A stretch of 48,234 bases of DNA, taken from the NCBI RefSeq assembly GCF_023715485.1, contig NZ_JAMBOF010000026.1:1-48234 (forward strand), given 5' to 3'. This DNA is from Mesobacillus subterraneus (GTDB lineage: Bacteria > Bacillota > Bacilli > Bacillales > Cytobacillaceae). The position numbers were made by a program, and so were the translations under genes. The notes under the pieces were generated by a model, which searched no databases, was not told where the DNA came from, and worked only from the letters and a program-made list of their open reading frames with translations. Shown here piece by piece: positions 24,472-32,855 of this stretch (the stretch's first letter is position 1; every line of letters begins with the position of its first letter).

Positions 24472-27400
24472 ACCGATGAAACGTCGTGGATTTTTAAAAG
24501 CGCTCGGAACGCTTGGGGCAGTCGCATTTGTAGGACCAGCGTTCGTCGGGCCAATCAAGCAGGTGATGAATGGTGTCTGGATTGATGAAGCACATGGTGC
24601 CGGAACAGACTACCAGGACTATACAGCAGAAAATGTCATTTTCACATCATGCCAGCAATGTAACGCAACATGTACAATCAAAACCTATATCACTACAGGT
24701 GCAGTTGGTGGAGCCTATTCCTCCATCGTCCGCAAGATTGCAGGAAATCAGTACAGCCCAATCAATATGGTGCAAATCGGCCACATCAACTATGATACAC
24801 CGGTAGCACAAGCTGTTAAGGGAACTGGTGACGTGGCAAAAATGGGACGTGGTCTCCGCGGCGGGCGTACCTGCTTAAAAGGGCAGGCTGGCATCCAGAC
24901 GAATTACGATGCATTCCGGATTCAAAAACCTTTGAAGCGTGTCGGTGAGCGTGGAAGCGGCATGTGGAAAACTGTCAGCTGGGATGAGGCTTATAAGGAA
25001 ATCCTCGAAGGCAGCAAGGACCTGGGGACTCCAGGCTTGAAGGAAATGTGGAAATACGTGCCTGAAGCGGCGGTCATGGCTGACTGGGATAAGCTGAAAG
25101 CAGGCGAGATGACGAAAGCGGGATTCGATAAAAAGTATAAGGATATCCTGATCGATACGAATCATCCTGACCTTGGTCCAAAAGCAAACCAGATCGCCGT
25201 AATGGCTGGCCACAGACGTGAATTCATCGAGCGTCTTGCGGTTGGCAGCCTTGGTACAGCAAACTTCTACGACCACGGCGGATATTGCGGAATCACAAGT
25301 GTACAAGGTAATGCTCGTTCACACGACTCGGAAAAACCGAAAAAGCGGATGATTCCCGATTATGATAATGCGGAAATGGTCATCATCTGGGGCACAAACC
25401 CGATGGTCGCAAACCGTGGGCCGACCACATTTGCTCCGCAGATCACAAATGCGATTGACCGAGGCATGAAGGTTGTCGTCATCGACCCTCGATTCAGTAA
25501 AACAGCTGAAAAAGCGCATGTATGGGTGCCGGTCAAGCCAGGCGGAGACGGAGCACTTGCAATGGCGATGTGCCGCTGGATCATTGAAAATAACCGTTAC
25601 GACGACATCTACCTGCGCAATCCGAACCAGGCTGCGGCAAACTTGGATAATGAAACAACATGGAGCGACGCTTCCTTCCTGGTCAACGTCGGTGACAAGA
25701 AACGCCCATTCGTAAGGGCAAAAGATCTCGGAATCGGCGGAGAAGAATTCGTCGTCATTGAGAACGGCAAGCCAGTTTCACATGAGAAAGCAGCGAACGG
25801 CGAGATCGATGTCGATACAACAATTAATGGCATGAAAGTGAAGTCAGTTTTCAGGATTTTTAAAGATAAGGTGATGGAAAAATCAATCGAAGATTACGCG
25901 AAGCTTGCGGACGTACCTGCAGACCAGATCATCTCGATTGCCCGTGAATTCACTTCACATGGCAAGAAGGTCGGCATCCATGCTTATCGCGGACCTGCAA
26001 TGCACGCAAATGGTTATTATAGCGTCCGTGCGATCAACATGCTGAACCACCTGGTTGGAAACCACGACTGGAAGGGTGGCGACACGGTATTAGGCGCAAA
26101 GTTCAAAGCAACCGAAGGACGTTATGACCTTGCGACGGTACCTAATGCGAACAAAGCATGGGGCATCCCGGTCACTCGGCATAAAATTCCTTATGAAAAG
26201 ACGTCATTGTTCGCAAAAGATGGCTATCCGGCAAAACGTCCATGGTATCCGTTAGGAAATAAATTAATTCACGATGTACTTCCAAGTTCAGCGGAAGGAT
26301 ATCCATACAAAATCCGCGCATTGCTTATTAACAGGACTTCACCAGTTATGGCAGCGCCTCGCTCTGATATGCAAGCCAAGTTCATCAGAGATCCAAAAGT
26401 GGTGGAATTAGTTGTTTCTTCAGATGTAATGATCGGTGAAACATCAAAGTACGCAGATTTCATATTACCGGACCTTGCCTACCTTGAAAGCTGGAATTCA
26501 GAAGACATCTTCCCGATTTTGAAATATAAATTCGCAGGTGTCATCCAGCCGGTGACAAGGGTCGTCTCTGATGCACGTCCAACCGAACAAGTATACATTG
26601 ACTTACTTGCAGGAATGGGACTTCCTGGTGTCGGAGATAAGGCTTTCGCCGATGGCTCTGCGCTGAACAATCCCGAGGATTATTATTTAAAACGAATCGC
26701 GAACATCGCCTTTGACGGCAAGAAACCTGTCCAGGATGCGAATGCTGAAGAGCTGGCGATTTTTGAAAAAGCAAGACAGAAGGCGTTAGGCAAATACTTC
26801 GATATCCAGAAGCTGAAAAATGCCGTCAAACCGGAAGAATGGAAGAAAGTCGTCTATGTATTGAACAGAGGCGGCCGCTTTGAAGCAGCGGGCGATGAGT
26901 ATATTGGCAACAAGCTTAAGTACCAGTGGGCAAAGCAGGTTTATTTTTACGATGAAAAAGCTGCAGGATTCAAGAGCGCGTACTCAGGAAAGTTCTTTGA
27001 GGGCGTTCCGGTGGCTGAGGAAATCAAGACATATGATGGCGAAGTTTACAAGCCAAGCAAACCGCTGCAATTTATCAACTGGAAATCAAGGAATATGGCA
27101 ACGCACCGAACCGAAGGCAACACCTGGCTTCGTGAAATCAAACCGGAGAACTATCTGTGGATCAATCCGGTCGATGCTGGTAAAAAAGGCATCAAAACCG
27201 ATGACGAGATTTACATCGTTTCTAACAATGCCAAGGTAAAAGGAAGGGCGCTTGTCACTCCTGGAATCAAACCGGGGGTCGTTGGTGCGAACTTCAGCTT
27301 CGGGCATGATGCATACGGCTCAAAAGCAGTTAAAGTAGATGGCAAAACGATCGAGCCAGCCGGAGCATACGGCCATACTGGCTATGAATTCAACAAACCG

Positions 27401-27559
27401 CTCCATGAAGAATCCGGATATGCAAAACCGCGAGGACTCGGATTCTCCGTCAATGCACTATCTGACAGGGACGGCAGCTACTTCGAAGGCTATCTCGCAG
27501 ATTTATTAGTTGGAGGTCCAGCACAGCAAGACGTATTTGTTGATATCGAAAAGGCTTAA
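24461..27559 (+). CDS. Tat-exported molybdopterin oxidoreductase catalytic subunit (SrdA/TtrA/ArrA-like)
   Basis: 1032 residues, in the size range of TtrA, SrdA and ArrA-type enzymes. The N-terminus MKRRGFLKALGTLGAVAF is a twin-arginine signal. A proximal [4Fe-4S] site is formed by Cys64, Cys67, Cys71 and Cys138 (CQQCNATC and RTCLKGQAG). Molybdopterin-dinucleotide-binding segments include MVIIWGTNPM, VVIDPRFSKTA and GQ-type C-terminal motifs. Cys276 in HGGYCGITSVQGN is the likely molybdenum ligand. The enzyme would act outside the membrane as terminal reductase. Order B-C-A with an NrfD anchor matches the selenate reductase operon srdBCA of a selenate-respiring Bacillus, to my recollection. 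Tetrathionate, arsenate or polysulfide/thiosulfate reductase remain possible. Confidence 0.88.
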   Translation: MENKPMKRRGFLKALGTLGAVAFVGPAFVGPIKQVMNGVWIDEAHGAGTDYQDYTAENVIFTSCQQCNATCTIKTYITTGAVGGAYSSIVRKIAGNQYSPINMVQIGHINYDTPVAQAVKGTGDVAKMGRGLRGGRTCLKGQAGIQTNYDAFRIQKPLKRVGERGSGMWKTVSWDEAYKEILEGSKDLGTPGLKEMWKYVPEAAVMADWDKLKAGEMTKAGFDKKYKDILIDTNHPDLGPKANQIAVMAGHRREFIERLAVGSLGTANFYDHGGYCGITSVQGNARSHDSEKPKKRMIPDYDNAEMVIIWGTNPMVANRGPTTFAPQITNAIDRGMKVVVIDPRFSKTAEKAHVWVPVKPGGDGALAMAMCRWIIENNRYDDIYLRNPNQAAANLDNETTWSDASFLVNVGDKKRPFVRAKDLGIGGEEFVVIENGKPVSHEKAANGEIDVDTTINGMKVKSVFRIFKDKVMEKSIEDYAKLADVPADQIISIAREFTSHGKKVGIHAYRGPAMHANGYYSVRAINMLNHLVGNHDWKGGDTVLGAKFKATEGRYDLATVPNANKAWGIPVTRHKIPYEKTSLFAKDGYPAKRPWYPLGNKLIHDVLPSSAEGYPYKIRALLINRTSPVMAAPRSDMQAKFIRDPKVVELVVSSDVMIGETSKYADFILPDLAYLESWNSEDIFPILKYKFAGVIQPVTRVVSDARPTEQVYIDLLAGMGLPGVGDKAFADGSALNNPEDYYLKRIANIAFDGKKPVQDANAEELAIFEKARQKALGKYFDIQKLKNAVKPEEWKKVVYVLNRGGRFEAAGDEYIGNKLKYQWAKQVYFYDEKAAGFKSAYSGKFFEGVPVAEEIKTYDGEVYKPSKPLQFINWKSRNMATHRTEGNTWLREIKPENYLWINPVDAGKKGIKTDDEIYIVSNNAKVKGRALVTPGIKPGVVGANFSFGHDAYGSKAVKVDGKTIEPAGAYGHTGYEFNKPLHEESGYAKPRGLGFSVNALSDRDGSYFEGYLADLLVGGPAQQDVFVDIEKA

Positions 27560-27609
27560 TATCATCAGGGAGAAATCCCTGGAAATTATTTGAAATAAAG
27601 GTGGAGACA

Positions 27610-28194
27610 ATGATGGAAGAACGTTATGGAAAGCTCGCACTAGCAAATATCATGACAAGCATCTGGTTCGGGGACTGGGACCGCTACGAAGAAATCATGA
27701 AGGAAGTACCTGAGTCAGTAAAGGCTGAGCTTTCATTTCATTCATTTTACAAACGGGATGAAGTGCAGCTCTGGCATGACAATCACTTTTTCATACCTGG
27801 AGATCATTTTGTCTCCCCTTACTTTTCCTCTTATACGAAAAATGGGGAAGATGAAGACGCCCGCAGGCATGATTTGCTATGCTTGATCGGCCTTTACGAA
27901 AAGACCGGCTTCCTTTATCCGCTTGAAAAGGACAGATTCCCGGATCACTTCGGCAGCCTGACTGCCTTCCTTAGCTCCGTGATCAAGGAAGAAATCAAAG
28001 CAGAGCAAGAAGGGGACAGTGAGTATCTCAAACAGCTTGAAGAACTCGAAGCGGACGTGCTTCGCCAGTACATCCAGCCTGTCATCCAGCCGATGCTTGA
28101 GAAGGCTGAGGAAAAAGTGAAGCACTCTTTCTTCAAAGAATTCATCGGATTTTACGCAGAATTGATGAGTGAAGATTGGGTGGACGCAGCGTAA
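27610..28194 (+). CDS. TorD/DmsD-family chaperone for the molybdoenzyme
   Basis: About 194 residues from the ATG at 27610 (AAGGTGG upstream; GTG 27601 and ATG 27613 are alternatives). It is all-helical, with the FIPGDHFVSPYFSSY segment corresponding to the conserved P-x-E-S-x-Y region of TorD-like proteins, plus the late FIGFYAELMSEDWVDA. Such chaperones bind the Tat signal and hold the apoenzyme until the cofactor is inserted. It is the last gene of the operon, 50 bp after the catalytic subunit, and a strong terminator follows. Cytoplasmic. Confidence 0.82.
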   Translation: MMEERYGKLALANIMTSIWFGDWDRYEEIMKEVPESVKAELSFHSFYKRDEVQLWHDNHFFIPGDHFVSPYFSSYTKNGEDEDARRHDLLCLIGLYEKTGFLYPLEKDRFPDHFGSLTAFLSSVIKEEIKAEQEGDSEYLKQLEELEADVLRQYIQPVIQPMLEKAEEKVKHSFFKEFIGFYAELMSEDWVDAA

Positions 28195-28230
28195 CTGATC
28201 ATATTCAAACATCCTGACTGGGATGAAAAA

Positions 28231-28266
28231 CAAGACGGTCCTCATAAATTGGGGACCGTCTTGTTA
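28231..28266 (+). terminator. Terminator of the reductase operon
   Basis: CAAGACGGTCC / GGACCGTCTTG, perfect 11-bp stem, followed by a short T-rich stretch. Confidence 0.85.
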
Positions 28267-28290
28267 CAGATTTGGCTAGTTTCACCAGTG

Positions 28291-28407
28291 CTATTTACTC
28301 TGCTTGAATAAATCGATAAACGCATGATAAAATTCTAAGCCCTGGTAAAGCATAAAGCTCGTTGCAGTCAGGGAAAAGAAACCAATCATCAGGAATCGAA
28401 ACCACAT
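28291..28407 (-). CDS. 38-residue single-span membrane peptide
   Basis: This minus-strand frame has AAGGAGG 7 bases before the ATG at 28407 and a TAG stop. The product is MWFRFLMIGFFSLTATSFMLYQ followed by an amphipathic tail ending in FKQSK: one membrane helix and a short cytoplasmic or external end. Family not recognised. The clear ribosome-binding site supports a real gene. An in-frame ATG at 28413 is too close to the ribosome-binding site. Confidence 0.55.
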   Translation of the reverse strand: MWFRFLMIGFFSLTATSFMLYQGLEFYHAFIDLFKQSK

Positions 28408-28439
28408 ATCCATTCCTCCTTGATTTTTATTTAGTAAAA

Positions 28440-28760
28440 TCAAAGAGGATTGATCACATAATTGGACTGGAAGAAGACGGCTGTCAGGAAGGCAAACAAT
28501 GCAGAAAAAGCGTTACTTGGGTAATCCTTAATGAGAAATAGGCTTACTAGAGTGATAAGGAGTAAAGTGTGTGAGATGAAGGTGTTTTTCTTATCGTCTG
28601 TATCAGGTCCAGGGAGATTTTCATCAACGTGGTCCCCAGGGAGGATCATCTTCGATTTTGGATCGAGCGCTTTTATTTTTTCAGCAGGAAGGATCCCGGT
28701 GCCCAGCAAAAAAGCAAATAACATAAACATGCTAAGGGCAGAAACAGTCAGCCTCTTCAC
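28440..28760 (-). CDS. Two- or three-span membrane protein of unknown function
   Basis: About 106 residues from the GTG at 28760, preceded by GGGGAGTGAG; longer frames have no ribosome-binding site. An N-terminal hydrophobic segment (LSMFMLFAFLLGTGIL) resembles a signal or anchor. A polar loop follows (KSKMILPGDHVDENLPGPDTDDKK), then two closely spaced membrane helices (LLLITLVSLFLI and FSALFAFLTAVFF). I do not recognise the family. It lies on the same strand as the 38-residue peptide downstream and may be cotranscribed with it. Confidence 0.6.
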   Translation of the reverse strand: MKRLTVSALSMFMLFAFLLGTGILPAEKIKALDPKSKMILPGDHVDENLPGPDTDDKKNTFISHTLLLITLVSLFLIKDYPSNAFSALFAFLTAVFFQSNYVINPL

Positions 28761-28847
28761 GGTTCTCACTCCCCTAAAAAGTAATATCACTATCTTATAA
28801 CAATATATGAATAGTGGAAACCAAAAAATTTTGACATTTTTCTCAAA

Positions 28848-28879
28848 ATAAAAAAAAACAGGCACTTGTTAAGTACCTG
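28848..28879 (-). terminator. Terminator after yfkK-like gene (minus strand)
   Basis: CAGGCACTT / AAGTACCTG stem; on the minus strand it is followed by nine T residues. Confidence 0.75.
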
Positions 28880-28886
28880 CATTCCA

Positions 28887-29111
28887 TTATTGCTTTCGCA
28901 AATTGCCAAGCTCTTCTGCGATTGCCTGCAATTCGTTCGGGCTGAAATTGTTCTTTTTCATGATCATCTCGTAGATTTCTACCAGTTCTTCATACATTTC
29001 GCCGTCAAAATGGCTGGATTTGATAGCGCCAAGATTCATGACATTTAGTTTTTCCTTGATTTTTTCAATCATGAAATCCACGTTTTCAGGTGATTGTTTA
29101 GTTAAGTCCAC
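28887..29111 (-). CDS. yfkK: DUF1128-family protein (YfkK-like)
   Basis: About 74 residues from the GTG at 29111, with GAGAGG 9 bases upstream. An ATG at 29120 lies directly on that ribosome-binding site. The sequence SPENVDFMIEKIKEKLNVMN with FSPNELQAIAEELGNLRKQ is the DUF1128 pattern of YfkK. Small, soluble, helical, function unknown; widely conserved in Bacillaceae. Its presence with yfkD, yfkE (chaA), yfkF and yfkH homologues marks this part as the conserved yfk neighbourhood. Confidence 0.8.
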   Translation of the reverse strand: MDLTKQSPENVDFMIEKIKEKLNVMNLGAIKSSHFDGEMYEELVEIYEMIMKKNNFSPNELQAIAEELGNLRKQ

Positions 29112-29263
29112 TCCGTTCATCCTCTCAATGGTTGTACAATCATCTTTCCACGTTCGCAAAAAAAAGTCAATTAGAAATCCGGCGCCCAAAACCGCCGGAT
29201 TATCTAATTCTTTAGGAAATTATAAAATTTTTAGTTGTGGATAACTTCAAGTAGTATTCTTAA

Positions 29264-29402
29264 TCCAGCTCCAGCGCCTAGCCCCTCGAGTCGCTTCGGT
29301 CCGCCCAATGAAGTCAAAGAACGACTTCACCGGTCGGCCCTCCAGCGCTTGTCGGGGCTGAACGAGGCGCTTGCGCTTTTTGTTCGTTTGAAAGATTTAA
29401 CT
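29264..29402. repeat. GC-rich interspersed repeat (type 1)
   Basis: It begins CCAGCTCCAGCGCCTAGCCC and contains internal inverted segments (CTCCAGCGC / GCGCTTG; GAAGTC / GACTTC). It ends near GAGGCGCTTGCGCTTTTTG. A shorter relative begins at about 37366 (CCGGCTCCAGCGTCTAGCTC). The element is far richer in GC than its flanks. The rest of 29112-29415 holds a CCGGCG/CGCCGG hairpin at about 29179-29202 and no gene. Confidence 0.65.
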
Positions 29403-29415
29403 TTCGACCAGTGGA

Positions 29416-30771
29416 TTAAGCACTTAGCGTTTTTGTTTCATTTTTTTCTTCTTTGATCGCATTCAGGATTTTCCTTGTTTCAATCACGACCACACCGGAC
29501 AAGCCTAGAAGGCCGATGAGGTTCGGTAATGCCATCAGGCCATTCATGATATCGGCAACGCCCCAAACAATCTGAAGCTGGGAAATTGCTCCGATAAAGA
29601 CGGCCACGACATATGCGATTCGATAATAAATTACGACATTCTTGCTGAATAGGTAGGAGAAGCATTTCTCCCCGTAATAAGACCAGCCAATGATGGTCGA
29701 GGATGCGAAGAACAGCAGTCCCACGGCCACGATAATAGATCCTGACTGGCCAAGGAATTTGGCGAAGGTTGCTGAAGTCAGGTCAGCAGCTGTTACATCT
29801 CCTGTGTACAAGCCTCCCATTACGATCGTGATTCCCGTAATCGAACAGATGACGATTGTATCAATGAATACCTGGGTCATCGATACAAGAGCCTGGCGAC
29901 CAGGAAGGTCAGTCTTTGCCGCTGCTGCAGCAATCGGTGCAGAACCAAGGCCTGCTTCATTGGAGAAAACCCCGCGGGCGACACCCATGCGGATAACCGT
30001 ACCAAGTGCACCGCCGGCAACTGCCTCGCCTGTGAAAGCATCAGTAAAAATAAGTGCAATAGCTGCAGGTACAAGGTCAAAATTCATGATCATCACAGCA
30101 AGACCTGCGACGAGATAAAAGAGTGCCATAACCGGCACGAATAAGGCCGTTACTTTTCCGATACTCTTGATACCGCCAAGAATAGCAAGAGCTGTAAAGA
30201 TTGTCAGCACAATCCCCGTCACCCAGGCGGGAACCGAGAAAGTGGACTGTACAACGCTGGCAACAGAGTTGGACTGAACAAGATTGCCAATTCCAAAAGC
30301 CGCGACTGCGCCAAATAAAGCAAAAAGGACACCAAGCCATTTTTGTCCCAGACCTCTTTCAAGATAGTACATCGGTCCGCCGGACATTTCACCATTTTCG
30401 TCCTCAACCCGGTATTTAACAGCCAATACAGCTTCTGCGTATTTTGTTGCCATACCGAAGAAAGCGGTGATCCACATCCAGAAAACAGCACCTGGTCCAC
30501 CGGTAAATACGGCAGTTGCGACACCTGCGATATTACCCGTCCCCACGGTGGCAGCAAGAGCGGTCATTAATGCCTGGAAATGGGAAATATCACCTTCCGA
30601 TTTTTTGTCCTGCTGCTTTGTAAAAGCAAGCTTAAGTGAGTATGGCAGCAGCCTCATTTGCAGAAAGCCGATTCGGACAGTTAAATAAATTCCCGTTCCG
30701 ACAAGCAGAATAAGCAGAGGAGGTCCCCATACCCAGCCGCTGATTTTTCCAATCCAATCTTCAAATGTCAT
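29416..30771 (-). CDS. alsT: Sodium:alanine/glutamine symporter, AGCS family (AlsT-like)
   Basis: 451 residues with about ten membrane helices. Family signatures include GDISHFQALMTALAATVGTGNIAGVATA, FWMWITAFFGMATKYAEAVLAVKYR and GGPMYYLERGLG. AGCS carriers import alanine, glycine or glutamine with Na+. Start ATG with AGGGGGAG upstream. A CodY-box-like sequence lies about 50 bp upstream, which would fit nutrient control. The gene stands alone; a repeat element follows it. Confidence 0.92.
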   Translation of the reverse strand: MTFEDWIGKISGWVWGPPLLILLVGTGIYLTVRIGFLQMRLLPYSLKLAFTKQQDKKSEGDISHFQALMTALAATVGTGNIAGVATAVFTGGPGAVFWMWITAFFGMATKYAEAVLAVKYRVEDENGEMSGGPMYYLERGLGQKWLGVLFALFGAVAAFGIGNLVQSNSVASVVQSTFSVPAWVTGIVLTIFTALAILGGIKSIGKVTALFVPVMALFYLVAGLAVMIMNFDLVPAAIALIFTDAFTGEAVAGGALGTVIRMGVARGVFSNEAGLGSAPIAAAAAKTDLPGRQALVSMTQVFIDTIVICSITGITIVMGGLYTGDVTAADLTSATFAKFLGQSGSIIVAVGLLFFASSTIIGWSYYGEKCFSYLFSKNVVIYYRIAYVVAVFIGAISQLQIVWGVADIMNGLMALPNLIGLLGLSGVVVIETRKILNAIKEEKNETKTLSA

Positions 30772-30819
30772 GTTGCTCCCCCTAAGAAATATTATCGTCG
30801 AAAAATGTTCTCCAACAAG

Positions 30820-30834
30820 AATATTCTGATAATT
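30820..30834. promoter_or_regulatory. Candidate CodY box upstream of alsT-like gene
   Basis: AATATTCTGATAATT matches the CodY consensus AATTTTCWGAAAATT at 13 of 15 positions and keeps its symmetry. The distance to the start codon is about 49 bp on the minus strand. Confidence 0.5.
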
Positions 30835-31050
30835 ACTCCCGAGTCAAGCAATATCCACTAGGGAAATGTTAGAAAATGCATTAACCATAGATTATAAAAG
30901 GCTTTTTAGATAATATTTTTATTTCATAAGTTTTTTAAAAAATGTTCTAAACTTGCATGAAGTGATGGTAATCGTGGAAAATGTTAGGTAGAAGCAGGCA
31001 GGATTGAATGCCTGAACTTTTTAAGAAGGATGAATTTAGGAGGAGAAAAA

Positions 31051-31416
31051 ATGGGCAGTTCAAAGAAGTTCTGGATGGGCATGGTTTTAGGCGCGTTGGC
31101 AGGGGGAGCAGTAAGCCTTTTGGATAAAGCGACCCGCCAGTCTGTCAAAGAAGATTTTAGTAAGGTATCCAATGGTGTTGCGTATGTCGTGAAAAATCCA
31201 GAAAATTTTATTGAAGACATAAAGGACGCTGCGAATAAAGTCCGCTCAACAGTGGAACAAGTAACAGAGGATGTTGCATTTATTACCGAAAAAGTGGAGG
31301 AAGTCAGAGACGTTCCGCCACAAGTTACCGAGCTTGTAAAAGGGACGAAAGAAACATTAAGAAGAATTGCGGCATCGGACAATAAGCAGCCGCATATAGA
31401 TGAAAATGAATTGTAG
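31051..31416 (+). CDS. YtxH-family membrane-associated protein
   Basis: About 121 residues from the ATG at 31051, directly after AGGAGGAG. N-terminal hydrophobic glycine-rich segment (FWMGMVLGALAGGAVSLLD) followed by KATRQSVKEDF and a long amphipathic helical region (about 40-105): the YtxH layout. Function is poorly known; members are often stress- or envelope-related. A paralogue with the same core lies at 40986. Terminator follows. Confidence 0.75.
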   Translation: MGSSKKFWMGMVLGALAGGAVSLLDKATRQSVKEDFSKVSNGVAYVVKNPENFIEDIKDAANKVRSTVEQVTEDVAFITEKVEEVRDVPPQVTELVKGTKETLRRIAASDNKQPHIDENEL

Positions 31417-31450
31417 ACAAGCCCTTACTTAAATGTAAGTAGCTTGTTTC
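31417..31450 (+). terminator. Terminator after ytxH-like gene
   Basis: ACAAGC..CTTAC / GTAAG..GCTTGT interrupted stem followed by TTTC. Confidence 0.5.
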
Positions 31451-31544
31451 GAGAAGCTTTCTGAAAGAGCTGAAAATCAGATGGCTATTCTTATTTTTGG
31501 TTGTAAAAGCAACAAAGATTCCTAAAGCAAAAAGAGGTGGATCA

Positions 31545-32360
31545 ATGGTTGATTTATCATTTTTCAGGCAAATGTGGCACAGGATACAGGAAGACGATGT
31601 TCCGGCACTTGCTGCCCAGCTTGCATACTTCTTTTTGCTTTCCTTGTTTCCGCTATTGATCTTCCTGGTGACACTGGTGCCGTATCTGCCAATCACCGAG
31701 GTCGATATCCTGGGCTTTTTTGATGACTACGCACCGGGAGATTCGATGGACTTAATCAAAAACAGCCTTGAGGATATCATGAAAAAAGACGGTAAATTAT
31801 TATCTTTCGGCCTGATAGCGACAATATGGTCAGCATCTAACGGAATAAATGCCATCGTAAGAGCTTTTAATAGGGCATATCGAGTCGAAGAGACGAGATC
31901 TTTTTTCGTTAGCAGAGGGATGTCGATCATATTGACGTTCGCGATGATTTTCGTATTTTTGGTCGCGTTAATTCTTCCAGTGTTCGGAAAAGAAATAGGG
32001 ATCTGGCTGTTCGCTAATTTCGGGTTGAAGGAAGAATTTATCTCTGTTTGGAATATGTTCCGCTGGCTGATCAGTATTTTGATTCTTTTTATTGTTTTCC
32101 TTGGTCTGTACTGGATTGCCCCGAATAAAAAACTGACTTGCATCAGCGGCCTCCCGGGGTCGGTTTTTGCGACAGGAGGGTGGGTGCTTGTATCACTCGG
32201 TTTCTCCTACTACGTCAGCAACTTTGCTTCTTACACTGCCACGTACGGAAGCATTGGCGCCATCATCGTGCTGATGATCTGGCTTTATCTGTCCGCTTAT
32301 ATCATCATCATTGGCGGCGAAATCAATGCTTACTTCAGTGAAAAGAAAGCTGGCTGCTGA
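31545..32360 (+). CDS. yfkH: YihY/BrkB-family membrane protein (YfkH-like)
   Basis: About 271 residues from the ATG at 31545, with AAGAGGTGG upstream. Six membrane helices. Family signatures are DDVPALAAQLAYFFLLSLFPLLIFL and the late YGSIGAIIVLMIWLYLSAYIIIIGGEINA. Formerly annotated as ribonuclease BN by error; the true role of YihY proteins is unclear. Conserved in the yfk region of B. subtilis as yfkH. Single gene. Confidence 0.85.
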   Translation: MVDLSFFRQMWHRIQEDDVPALAAQLAYFFLLSLFPLLIFLVTLVPYLPITEVDILGFFDDYAPGDSMDLIKNSLEDIMKKDGKLLSFGLIATIWSASNGINAIVRAFNRAYRVEETRSFFVSRGMSIILTFAMIFVFLVALILPVFGKEIGIWLFANFGLKEEFISVWNMFRWLISILILFIVFLGLYWIAPNKKLTCISGLPGSVFATGGWVLVSLGFSYYVSNFASYTATYGSIGAIIVLMIWLYLSAYIIIIGGEINAYFSEKKAGC

Positions 32361-32509
32361 ATTATATATGATACGTTAAGTGGCAAGTAAGGAAAGCTGC
32401 TGCCGTTCCCTGTTAATCGATATCCTGTAATTTCCTCGATAGCGGTCCGTTTTTTTGCGGAAGATAATAAAGAGGAATGTACCTCACTTATAACAAGGGG
32501 GATTAAAGG

Positions 32510-32617
32510 ATGACAAAGAAAACGAAAAAAGACGGCGGCACAAAGCAAAAGGGGAATAAAAGCAACCCTAAGCAAAAAACATCAGGCTCAGCAAACGGAT
32601 CAAACGGATATCACTAA
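32510..32617 (+). CDS. 35-residue basic Gly/Lys/Ser peptide, possibly spore-related
   Basis: Ribosome-binding site AAGGGGG 8 bases before the ATG and a strong terminator right after the stop support a real gene. The product is MTKKTKKDGGTKQKGNKSNP followed by a Ser/Gly/Asn tail ending in GYH, with no hydrophobic segment. The composition resembles minor small acid-soluble spore proteins, but I cannot match a named one. Confidence 0.55.
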   Translation: MTKKTKKDGGTKQKGNKSNPKQKTSGSANGSNGYH

Positions 32618-32621
32618 GACC

Positions 32622-32668
32622 GAGGGTGTCCCAAAAGGTAAAAACTTTTGGGCACCCTCTTGTTTTTT
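32622..32668 (+). terminator. Terminator after the 35-residue peptide gene
   Basis: GAGGGTGTCCCAAAAG / CTTTTGGGCACCCTC stem followed by TTGTTTTTT. Confidence 0.88.
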
Positions 32669-32692
32669 AGCGACTTGTAAAAATGGTCCGTT

Positions 32693-32822
32693 GATTTCCG
32701 TTCCAGGCGCTTCGCTTTCCGCGGGGCTGGCGCTGAGCCTCCTCGCCGCCGTTGGCGTCTGTGGGGTCTCACCTGTCCAGCTGAGCCCGCAGGAGTCTTC
32801 GCGCCTTCCACTCCAATCAACT
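32693..32822 (+). repeat. GC-rich interspersed repeat (type 2), copy 1
   Basis: About 130 bp starting GATTTCCGTTCCAGGCGCTT. A stretch of about 43 bp (CCAGGCGCTTCGCTTTCC through CTCCTCG) is identical to the reverse complement of the element at 43721-43910, and the distal half is similar (GGGGTCTCA, CAGCTG, CGCAGGAGTCT, CGCGCCTTCCACT). No coding capacity. Confidence 0.75.
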
Positions 32823-32824
32823 CA

Positions 32825-32855
32825 GGTTTCTAAACTCAGGTTGAGTTTAGAAACC
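32825..32855. repeat. Perfect 14-bp hairpin at end of the repeat
   Basis: GGTTTCTAAACTCA and TGAGTTTAGAAACC with a 3-base loop. It sits directly after repeat copy 1, followed by TTTTG. May be a terminator for the convergent ATPase side or part of the element. 32856-33065 shows nothing else. Confidence 0.6.

Noticed and set aside
27877-28245. 122-residue minus-strand frame over the chaperone gene
   Set aside because: Antisense to the TorD-like chaperone; Phe/Leu-rich shadow without ribosome-binding site.
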